NCBI GenBank assembly: GCA_910579415.1
Contig: CAJTUY010000001.1
Coordinates: 1 to 20,210, forward strand
Reading direction: 5' to 3'
Source: an uncultured Clostridia bacterium
Lineage (GTDB): Bacteria > Bacillota > Clostridia > UBA1381
Length of the DNA stretch: 20,210 nucleotides
The position numbers and the translations under genes are program-made. Of this stretch, positions 1 to 5,825 are shown one piece after another (the first letter of the stretch is position 1; the number at the start of each line of letters is the position of its first letter). The notes below the pieces were generated by a model that was not told where the DNA came from, searched no databases, and was given only the letters and a program-made list of their open reading frames with translations.

Positions 1-87
1 GAATTCTTGAATCTCCGGTATCTTTTTGCCTGCTCTGAAATGATAACAGTATCCGTCACATATAAAATCCAATATCTCCAAATTCAC
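1..87 (-). CDS. 5' end of an unrecognised gene (partial, runs off the window)
   Basis: A minus-strand frame opens with GTG at 85-87 and stays open for 29 codons to the window edge. The predicted start reads (M)NLEILDFICDGYCYHF and continues to IQEF. A good ribosome binding site, AGAGGTG, sits 5 bases upstream of the GTG. An ATG three bases earlier on the transcript meets TGA at once, so GTG is the better start. The visible part has two cysteines and no signal peptide, membrane segment or motif that I recognise. The upstream leader (terminator plus a segment complementary to the ribosome binding site) supports a real, regulated gene. No function is offered; the call rests on the start signals and an open frame only. 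Confidence 0.45.
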   Translation of the reverse strand, partial: MNLEILDFICDGYCYHFRAGKKIPEIQEF

Positions 88-345
88 ATTAACACCTCTT
101 TTAAAAAGTATTTTTGCGCATTAAAAAAGCGCACCAACCGAAGTCAATGCGCCCCAAAACACAAACTCCGATTGCTGCTAAACAAATTTAATATAAGAGG
201 TGTTAAATATTTCTATTGCATACGCTCTTTAAATTGAAGGAATTTATGTTTTTAATCAATTTTGTAAAGAGAGTATCGCAAATAAAAATGTAAATACTCA
301 TTCAAATATAAACACCTATTTTTTTTATTATTAAATCTATTTAGC
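88..345 (-). promoter_or_regulatory. Candidate attenuator / SD-masking leader of the left-edge gene
   Basis: This is the untranslated leader between a possible promoter (352-380) and the GTG start at 87. Two structures are visible in the minus-strand RNA. First, an intrinsic terminator at 123-152 lies before the gene. Second, bases 195-206 read UUAACACCUCUU in RNA and are perfectly complementary over 12 nt to AAGAGGUGUUAA at 89-100, which contains the ribosome binding site. The 3' arm of the terminator can alternatively pair with GCGCA at 115-119 (5 bp, 9-nt loop). Alternative pairings of this kind are typical of riboswitches and attenuators. I do not recognise a known class, and apart from these elements I see no gene in 88-396. 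Confidence 0.4.
123..152 (-). terminator. Intrinsic terminator with UUCG tetraloop, in the leader
   Basis: In the minus-strand RNA, GCGCAUUGAC and GUUGGUGCGC form a 10-bp stem with three G-U pairs, closed by a UUCG tetraloop and followed directly by six U. On the plus strand the same bases give mismatches and a run of A, so it works only for minus-strand transcription. It lies 36 bases upstream of the GTG at 87, so it could end read-through from the right or act as a regulated attenuator. Confidence 0.7.
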
Positions 346-351
346 ATATTC

Positions 352-380
352 ATAATAACATATTACTTAACTTTTGTAAA
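352..380 (-). promoter_or_regulatory. Possible promoter for the left-edge gene
   Basis: Minus strand: TTTACA (375-380), a 17-bp spacer and TATTAT (352-357), each one base from consensus. It begins just past the terminator of the SLH gene. The surrounding DNA is very AT-rich, so a chance match is possible. Confidence 0.35.
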
Positions 381-396
381 GGCTGTTGGGAAAATA

Positions 397-439
397 AAAA
401 GAAGCATTTCAGACGAATTTTATCTGAAACACTTCTTTT
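397..439 (-). terminator. Terminator of the SLH protein gene
   Basis: Arms 397-413 and 423-439 form a 17-bp stem around a 9-nt loop. In minus-strand RNA two positions are G-U pairs, whereas in plus-strand RNA they are C/A mismatches. The minus-strand stem is followed by UUUUUAUUUU. It lies 25 bases past the stop codon of the SLH protein gene. Confidence 0.85.
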
Positions 440-463
440 AACAGCCGGTGCCTTAGCATCTTT

Positions 464-2839
464 TTATATTAAGTCATATAATCTCAAAATTGTAGCGATT
501 GACTGTTCGTTTGTATAACCGTCTTTCGGAGCGAATATATCATTACCCATACCTGTCATAATCTGAGCTGAATTCATCTGATAAACAGCGTTGTCTGCCC
601 AGTCGGATATACTGTCATTATCAGCATATGTATATTCTGACACAGTGTCAGTGTATCCCGTATACTGTGCCGCTTTATAAAGAAGCAGAGCCGCTTCTTC
701 GCGCGTTATGGAACCGTTTGGATGGAAAGAACCGTCTTCATAGCCGCTTACAATACCTGCACCTGCAAGCAGGAGTATATTTTTATTTTCTGTATCGCTA
801 AAGCCTGCTGCGGTTTCAGATGGCAGACTACCTTTTTGTGTAAGCATATGTGCAAGAATATCGCAGAAGGTTTCACGCGTTGTATCATCTGTATAAACGA
901 GTGTATCTTTCATAGAATACGGCGCTGTATCAATCGTATAGGCGCGTCTTATTTCACTGTCCGCCCATGCCGAAGGTTTTGAATTTTTAAAATCAATACA
1001 CGGAAGCGGCATGCGTGTGTCGAAGTTCTGCCAGTTATAGCCGTCACGTGATTTATAATGTTTGCCGTCCGCGTCCTCAATATAATAATATCCGTCATAG
1101 AACAAACCGAGCTGCGGTATTTTATCAAAATTATATGAACCTGTTATGTTGTAGTTTTCATCAAGATAGTAGATTGTTTTCACCAAATTCCAGTGCGGCT
1201 GATAATAATAGTACGGCGCGCCGTCCCATTCAATCCAGCGCAGCATATATCCCGAATTTGTCTTTACAAGCTCAAAGCAGTCGTAATTACCGTTAATAAT
1301 CGCCTTAGTTTCCTCAGGAAGCTTATCTTTAACATCGCCTGCAAGTACGCCTGTAATTAAAGGCGCCTGTTCTGCTTTCGGTTCTTTTTCGTAGTCCTCA
1401 TACGTTTTATGTATGTGCGTTTCATCGCAGATTTGGAAGTAATTCCGAATACCTCCGACATAATTTATTGGCAGAACCACATTTAAGGTGAATTCTTTTT
1501 CGCTGCCTGCCGGAATAAGCACGCTTGCCATTGTGTCTTTTTCAGCCTTGTCCTTAGCGCCTTTCAGAAAGCCGCTGTGAGTTCCGTTTTCGTCCTCAAT
1601 ATATGCCGCGATGCTTGATATGGTTTCTGCGACATATTCAAAATACTTGTCTTTTCCAGTGACATTGCGTACCTTAAGATTATAGCTTTCAACAACACCG
1701 TAATTACCCATATTGCAGGCGTATCCTTCATTTTTTCTGTCAACTGAAAGCGGATAATTTGGCATGTAATCTTCTTCGCTGTAACCTGTTACACTGCCCT
1801 GATATGCAGGAGTATCGCTGTGATAAGCGTCCCAAATCCAAACGTTATCGCGTTCTTCCTCAGGTACATTTTTTCCGTAATGCTGAAGCTTAAAATCGTC
1901 CTTGTACTTAAGAGGCAGCAGGTCGGATTCCACTGCAATGTTTTTTGACCATATATCATCCTGAGGGTTTAAATGACTGCACCATGTTTCAGTCGTAAAG
2001 CCATCAGGACGGTACTGATTATATACTGTATTTTTTATGTAGTCGCCATCCTTAATACTGTCATCAATTGTGTATTCAAGATATGTATTTACCTTCGGAA
2101 GTGAGTCTGCAATACCTTTTTGAGTACGGCAGTATGCGTACTTACCGAAGGCGGCGTTGGGGTTAAACTCACTTCGGTCACCGATTGTATCGCCTGCCTT
2201 GAATGCGGCAACATTAAAGTTTATACTACCCGTATTTACTGAAATTTCACCCATTATCTGAACAGGCTTGCCAAATCCGACAGTTGTATAGTCATCCATA
2301 TAACTGCTCAGCCATACAGTTTCACCCTGCTTCAGATTAAGCGTCACAGGCTTATACGGTTTCGCTTCATAAAGCCATGAGCCGTTCAGCTCACAAAGAT
2401 TTACTCCGAGATATGAAGCAAGTCCTTTTAAACAACTGAATTTGTGAGAATTTTTCTCCCATTTTCCGTTGCCGTATATAATAGCTTCGTCGTAGGGAGT
2501 ATCAAAAAATGCCTTGTTAATTGTAATCTCGCTGTCCTCAACAGCAGTAATTTCCATATCCAGTTCGATATTATAGCCCATTCCTTTGCCGTTATCGGTG
2601 TCTGTGCCGTTTATGTGACATATAAGAAAGTCGTATAAATCAGGCTCTAAATTTTCGTTGTTCATTATGTAGGTGGAAGGATTGTCATCGCTGTTCATAA
2701 GGTCGCGGTTGCGTATGCCTTCATTATTGTTGCAGTAAATCCATTTGCCGCCACCCTCAGGAGTAAATTTAATATCTGCCGCATTTGCGCTTACTCCAAA
2801 AACGCTGAAAAGTGCAATTAAAATCAATATTTTTTTCAT
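464..2839 (-). CDS. Secreted SLH-domain protein of unknown function
   Basis: A 791-residue exported protein. I start it at MKKILILI because GGAGG lies 9 bases upstream; a longer in-frame start ten codons earlier would fall inside the -10 element. Residues 1-20 form a signal peptide with a likely cut after SANA. Three S-layer homology repeats lie at the C-terminus: about 622-672 (PSAWADSEI), 679-725 (GFSD...GYEDGSFHPNGSITREE) and 738-791, where the last is divergent. SLH repeats bind secondary cell-wall polysaccharide, so the protein should be displayed on the surface. The roughly 600 residues between match no catalytic family I recognise. They look beta-rich and aromatic, and carry GKWIYCNNNEGI (31-42) and GKYAYCRTQKGI (232-243), suggesting a duplicated domain. 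It is a single-gene unit with its own promoter and terminator. A role in binding or degrading polysaccharide is inference from the SLH repeats and the nearby GH5 gene. Confidence 0.85.
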   Translation of the reverse strand: MKKILILIALFSVFGVSANAADIKFTPEGGGKWIYCNNNEGIRNRDLMNSDDNPSTYIMNNENLEPDLYDFLICHINGTDTDNGKGMGYNIELDMEITAVEDSEITINKAFFDTPYDEAIIYGNGKWEKNSHKFSCLKGLASYLGVNLCELNGSWLYEAKPYKPVTLNLKQGETVWLSSYMDDYTTVGFGKPVQIMGEISVNTGSINFNVAAFKAGDTIGDRSEFNPNAAFGKYAYCRTQKGIADSLPKVNTYLEYTIDDSIKDGDYIKNTVYNQYRPDGFTTETWCSHLNPQDDIWSKNIAVESDLLPLKYKDDFKLQHYGKNVPEEERDNVWIWDAYHSDTPAYQGSVTGYSEEDYMPNYPLSVDRKNEGYACNMGNYGVVESYNLKVRNVTGKDKYFEYVAETISSIAAYIEDENGTHSGFLKGAKDKAEKDTMASVLIPAGSEKEFTLNVVLPINYVGGIRNYFQICDETHIHKTYEDYEKEPKAEQAPLITGVLAGDVKDKLPEETKAIINGNYDCFELVKTNSGYMLRWIEWDGAPYYYYQPHWNLVKTIYYLDENYNITGSYNFDKIPQLGLFYDGYYYIEDADGKHYKSRDGYNWQNFDTRMPLPCIDFKNSKPSAWADSEIRRAYTIDTAPYSMKDTLVYTDDTTRETFCDILAHMLTQKGSLPSETAAGFSDTENKNILLLAGAGIVSGYEDGSFHPNGSITREEAALLLYKAAQYTGYTDTVSEYTYADNDSISDWADNAVYQMNSAQIMTGMGNDIFAPKDGYTNEQSIATILRLYDLI

Positions 2840-2859
2840 AATAATCAGCCTCCGTAATA

Positions 2860-2888
2860 AGTATAACACCTGCTTATATTCTTGTCAA
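2860..2888 (-). promoter_or_regulatory. Promoter of the SLH protein gene
   Basis: Minus strand: perfect TTGACA (2883-2888), a 17-bp spacer and TATACT (2860-2865). Transcription would start near 2853, at the ribosome binding site (2849-2853), giving an unusually short leader of about 15 nt. Its -35 box is only 14 bp from that of the divergent promoter at 2903. Confidence 0.7.
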
Positions 2889-2902
2889 ACGCATGACGGG
2901 AC

Positions 2903-2931
2903 TTGACTTTTATTTACTTGTATGGTAACAT
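2903..2931 (+). promoter_or_regulatory. Promoter of the JAMM-E1-Rrf2 operon
   Basis: TTGACT (2903-2908), a 17-bp spacer and TAACAT (2926-2931; 4 of 6 matches). Expected start is near 2938, about 43 bases before the M67 start codon. It is back-to-back with the SLH gene promoter. Confidence 0.55.
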
Positions 2932-2943
2932 ATAAACACAGTA

Positions 2944-2960
2944 TACCTACATATTAAGTA
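2944..2960 (+). promoter_or_regulatory. Candidate operator (Rrf2-type?) in the 5' leader
   Basis: TACCTACATATTAAGTA is an imperfect 17-nt palindrome with arms TAC..TA and TA..GTA; one more A/T pair extends it on each side. It lies just downstream of the predicted transcription start, a usual place for a repressor to block. The operon encodes an Rrf2 regulator, so autoregulation is plausible. A related palindrome covers the metY promoter (15528-15544). No match to a published box is claimed. Confidence 0.35.
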
Positions 2961-2980
2961 TGAAATAAAGAGGTGATATA

Positions 2981-3382
2981 ATGATACAACTGCCGGAGAG
3001 CATTTATAATAAAATGCTTAATGCTGCGGTATCATCGTCGGAGGAAATATGCGGTCTTTTGGGAGGAGAAATATCGGATGGATTAAAGCTTATCCGAAAA
3101 ATATATTTTCTTGAAAATACAGAACATTCAGGCACGCATTATTCGGTAAATCCAAAAGAGCAGCTTGATGCAGTGAGGGATATGCGGAAATCGGGACTTA
3201 TTCCAATCGGTAATTCTCATTCGCACCCAAAGTCGCCGTCCATACCGTCTGAGGAGGATATAAGGCTTGCATATGATTATGACGCGGTGTATCTTATACT
3301 GTCACCTTTAAATAAACCTTATTTAAGGGCGTTTTGTATTGAAAACGGACAATTTGTCGGGGAGGAGCTTACAATTGAGTAA
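2981..3382 (+). CDS. M67 family (JAMM/MPN+) metallopeptidase
   Basis: A 133-residue single-domain protein with a complete JAMM zinc site: Glu22 (in EEICGLLGG), then H80-S81-H82, seven residues, S90, two residues, D93 (HSHPKSPSIPSEED). This matches the consensus H[ST]H-x7-S-x2-D, so it should be active. Bacterial M67 enzymes such as mycobacterial Mec+ cut after the Gly-Gly of small ubiquitin-like sulfur carriers, releasing cysteine or removing a C-terminal extension. AGAGGTG is placed 8 bases before ATG. It is the first gene of a three-gene operon and overlaps the E1-like gene by 8 bases (TTGAGTAA), implying coupled translation. No signal peptide is present, so it is cytoplasmic. The partner sulfur carrier is not encoded in the window, so its substrate is unknown. 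Confidence 0.88.
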   Translation: MIQLPESIYNKMLNAAVSSSEEICGLLGGEISDGLKLIRKIYFLENTEHSGTHYSVNPKEQLDAVRDMRKSGLIPIGNSHSHPKSPSIPSEEDIRLAYDYDAVYLILSPLNKPYLRAFCIENGQFVGEELTIE

Positions 3383-4133
3383 CAGGATGCTTTCAGAGGA
3401 ACAGCTTGAACGCTATTCCCGTCATATTATGCTGGAGGAAATAGGGGAGCAGGGACAGGAAAAACTGCTTAACAGCTGTGTTTTGATTATCGGCGCGGGT
3501 GGTCTGGGTTCTCCTGCGGCGATGTATCTTGCGGCGGCAGGTATAGGCACAATAGGCATTGCAGATGCGGACATTGTGGATTTATCCAATTTACAGCGGC
3601 AGATTATTCATTCAACATCGGACAGAGCAAGGGACAAGGTGCAGTCGGCAAAGGAAACGCTTGAAGGAATCAATACCGATGTAAAAGTAAACACATATAA
3701 GATGTTTGTAAATTCGGATAACATCTTTGACTTGATAAAAGATTATGATTTTGTACTTGACTGTACAGATAATTTTGAATCAAAGTTTCTTATAAACGAT
3801 GCGTGTGTTAAAGCTGAAAAGCCGTTTGTGCATGCAGGCGTGGCGGAATTTTGGGGACAGCTTATGACATATGTGCCGGAACAGGGACCGTGTTATCGCT
3901 GTATATTTGAAAAACCGCCTGCCGAATCCTCTGCAAAGGGCATTGTCGGAGCGGCGGCAGGTGTCATAGGCAGCTTGCAGGCAATGGAGGCGGTTAAATA
4001 TATTTTGGGTATAGGAGAGCTTCTGACGGGCTGTATTCTGACATATGACGCGTTAAAAGCAGAATTCAGAAAAGTAAAGCTGCCTGATAAGGTGAGTGAT
4101 TGTCCGGTATGCGGTAAAGGAGTGATTAGATGA
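3375..4133 (+). CDS. ThiF/MoeB/HesA family E1-like adenylyltransferase
   Basis: A 252-residue protein that should bind ATP and adenylate the C-terminal glycine of a ubiquitin-like sulfur carrier (ThiS, MoaD or CysO type). Visible motifs: RYSRHIMLEEIG near the N-terminus, nucleotide-binding GAGGLGSP (40-47), SNLQRQ (about 71-76), CTDNF (130-134) and two zinc CxxC pairs (C173/C176 and C243/C246). I choose TTG at 3375 because GGGGAGGAG ends 7 bases upstream; ATG at 3387 and an earlier TTG at 3339 lack such a site. The segment after the first CxxC reads PPAESSAKGIVGAAAGVIGS. In MoeB and ThiF a cysteine usually lies in this loop (as in TCxEAGV), and here serine or alanine takes its place. It overlaps the M67 gene upstream and the Rrf2 gene downstream (ATGA). 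Exact pathway (thiamine, cysteine, molybdopterin or other) cannot be fixed. Confidence 0.88.
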   Translation: MSNRMLSEEQLERYSRHIMLEEIGEQGQEKLLNSCVLIIGAGGLGSPAAMYLAAAGIGTIGIADADIVDLSNLQRQIIHSTSDRARDKVQSAKETLEGINTDVKVNTYKMFVNSDNIFDLIKDYDFVLDCTDNFESKFLINDACVKAEKPFVHAGVAEFWGQLMTYVPEQGPCYRCIFEKPPAESSAKGIVGAAAGVIGSLQAMEAVKYILGIGELLTGCILTYDALKAEFRKVKLPDKVSDCPVCGKGVIR

Positions 4134-4555
4134 AGATTTCTACAAAAGGCAGATATGCCGTAAGGCTTATGCTTGATATTGCTTTAAATTCGGGCGGTGA
4201 AAATGTGTCTTTGAAGGACATTTCAAAGCGTCAGGATATATCGCTGAAATATCTAGAACAGATTGTGAATACTCTGAGTAAGGCAGGACTTCTGCGCAGT
4301 CAGCGCGGTGCGCAGGGCGGATACAGATTAACAAAAAAGCCTGAGGAATATACAATAGGGGATATTCTCAGAGTAACCGAAGGAGAAATGGCGCCCGTGT
4401 CGTGTCTGGAGGGGGAGGAGAACTACTGCTCCAAAGCAGAAAGCTGTCCTACACTTAAATTCTGGACAGGACTTTACAAAACCATAACCGATTACCTTGA
4501 CAGTACGACAATTGCCGACCTTATGGGAAATAACGACATAGGATATTTTATTTGA
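4130..4555 (+). CDS. Rrf2 family transcriptional regulator, IscR-like
   Basis: A 141-residue DNA-binding protein. The N-terminal winged helix begins MKISTKGRYAVRLMLDIA, includes LKDISKRQDISLKYLEQIV and the wing RGAQGGYRL (59-67). The C-terminal half has C92-x7-C100-x5-C106, close to the three cysteines that hold the [2Fe-2S] cluster in E. coli IscR (C92, C98, C104). An Fe-S or redox-sensing role is therefore likely; a CymR-like role in cysteine regulation is the alternative. AAAGGAG lies about 7 bases before ATG, and the start overlaps the E1-like stop (ATGA). Co-transcription with the JAMM and E1 genes suggests it controls them, and the palindromes at 2944 and 15528 are candidate sites. It is followed by the separate MFS promoter, and no terminator is visible between them. 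Confidence 0.88.
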   Translation: MKISTKGRYAVRLMLDIALNSGGENVSLKDISKRQDISLKYLEQIVNTLSKAGLLRSQRGAQGGYRLTKKPEEYTIGDILRVTEGEMAPVSCLEGEENYCSKAESCPTLKFWTGLYKTITDYLDSTTIADLMGNNDIGYFI

Positions 4556-4564
4556 ATTTTTGTA

Positions 4565-4593
4565 TTGTATTTTTTTCTGCCGTATGCTATAAT
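4565..4593 (+). promoter_or_regulatory. Promoter of the MFS transporter gene
   Basis: TTGTAT (4565-4570), a 17-bp spacer and perfect TATAAT (4588-4593), with expected start near 4600. It begins ten bases after the Rrf2 stop codon, so the transporter can be expressed apart from the upstream operon. Confidence 0.6.
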
Positions 4594-4634
4594 GCATTTT
4601 ACAGTTTAATTATGGGTTTACGGGAGGAATAATT

Positions 4635-5786
4635 ATGTATTTATTATTGCTTGCAGTTATTTATATAGCGTTTATAAGTCTGGGTCTGCCTGATTCTTTG
4701 TTAGGTTCTGCGTGGCCGACAATTTACAGCACGTTTGACGTGCCTCTGTCGTATATGGGGATAGTTTCTATGATAATATCGGGCGGCACGATTATTTCAG
4801 GTCTGATGTCAGAGCGGCTTACAAAGAAATTCGGAACAAGGTTTGTTATTATTATAAGCATATTGCTTACGGCGGCGGCTATGTTCGGTTTTTCAAAGTC
4901 CACTGCATTTTATCATTTGTGCTTGTGGGGAATACCTTATGGATTTGGAGCGGGAGCTATTGACGCCGCGTTAAACAACTATGTGGCTTTGCATTACAAT
5001 TCAAGGCATATGAGCTGGCTGCATTGCTTTTGGGGCGTGGGAACTATCGTCAGTCCGTATATTATGAGCTATGCCCTTATGCATGGCGCGTGGACGAGCG
5101 GATACCGTGCGGTATCGTACATACAATTCGGGATAGTCATAATCATGATGCTTTCGCTGCCGTTGTGGAAAGTAAATAAAGACAATTCAGACAGAAGCGA
5201 TAATGAAAAACTGCTTGGAATAAAGGGTGCGTTGAAAATAAAGGGAGTACCGTATCTTTTAATTGGGTTTATGGCATACTGCGCGGCTGAGGCTACTACT
5301 ATGCTTTGGGCAAGCAGCTTTCTTGAAGGCGCAAGAGGCGTAATGAAAGAAGAGGCGGCGGCATTCGGAGCTTTGTTTTTTATCGGAATAACAGTAGGCA
5401 GGTTTTTTGCAGGCTTTATTTCCGACAGGGTTGGAGATAACAGGATGATACGTATTGGCGCGTGTATTGCATTATGCGGCGCTCTATGTATAGCGCTTCC
5501 GTTTAAAATGAGTTCGGTAATAGGGTTCATCATAATCGGTCTTGGATGCGCGCCTATTTATCCCTGTATTATTCATTCAACACCGAGTAATTTCGGTGCG
5601 GAAAATTCTCAGGGGATTATCGGAATCCAAATGGCAAGCGCGTATGTGGGGTCAACATTTATGCCGCCTGTTTTCGGTGTGATTGCAAATCATATAAGTT
5701 TAAAGCTTATGCCCGTATATCTTGTCTTTTTCCTTGTTTTGCTGCTCGTTATGATTTCAAAAACAGAAAAGAAATGCAGAATGTAA
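4635..5786 (+). CDS. Major facilitator superfamily transporter
   Basis: A 383-residue membrane protein with about twelve hydrophobic segments, in two halves of six joined by a charged loop (KVNKDNSDRSDNEK, near residue 180). The loop after TM2 reads SERLTKKFGTRF, and the equivalent loop in the second half reads SDRVGDNRMIR; both are forms of the MFS motif between TM2-3 and TM8-9. The segment DAALNNYVALHYNSRHMSWLHCF is of the kind found in FucP-like members (compare N-NYV and H-FWGVG). Substrate cannot be told from sequence: a sugar or a drug is possible. GGGAGG lies 8 bases before ATG. It has its own promoter and ends in a terminator shared with pheT. Confidence 0.82.
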   Translation: MYLLLLAVIYIAFISLGLPDSLLGSAWPTIYSTFDVPLSYMGIVSMIISGGTIISGLMSERLTKKFGTRFVIIISILLTAAAMFGFSKSTAFYHLCLWGIPYGFGAGAIDAALNNYVALHYNSRHMSWLHCFWGVGTIVSPYIMSYALMHGAWTSGYRAVSYIQFGIVIIMMLSLPLWKVNKDNSDRSDNEKLLGIKGALKIKGVPYLLIGFMAYCAAEATTMLWASSFLEGARGVMKEEAAAFGALFFIGITVGRFFAGFISDRVGDNRMIRIGACIALCGALCIALPFKMSSVIGFIIIGLGCAPIYPCIIHSTPSNFGAENSQGIIGIQMASAYVGSTFMPPVFGVIANHISLKLMPVYLVFFLVLLLVMISKTEKKCRM

Positions 5787-5789
5787 TTG

Positions 5790-5821
5790 AAAACCGCCTG
5801 CTAAATATAGCAGGCGGTTTT
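5790..5821. terminator. Bidirectional terminator between the MFS gene and pheT
   Basis: A perfect 13-bp stem, AAAACCGCCTGCT and AGCAGGCGGTTTT, with a 6-nt loop. The A and T ends provide a U-run in both directions. It sits between two convergent stop codons (5786 and 5826). Confidence 0.92.
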
Positions 5822-5825
5822 GTAA

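Noticed and set aside
7..237. 76-codon plus-strand ORF at the left end
   Set aside because: It has no ribosome binding site, its composition is not protein-like, and it lies over a minus-strand gene start and leader that have better signals.
247..294. 15-codon ATG ORF preceded by GAAGGA on the plus strand
   Set aside because: It is too short, in AT-rich intergenic DNA, with no promoter or context to support it.
3339..3374. Upstream TTG start extending the E1-like protein by 12 residues
   Set aside because: It lies deep inside the M67 gene with no ribosome binding site, whereas TTG at 3375 has GGGGAGGAG in good position.
2981..4133. Reading the JAMM/E1 pair as a ubiquitin-like antiphage (BIL-type) system
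   Set aside because: No E2-like or ubiquitin-like gene is present, no defence genes are nearby, and the partner is an Rrf2 regulator, which fits sulfur metabolism better.
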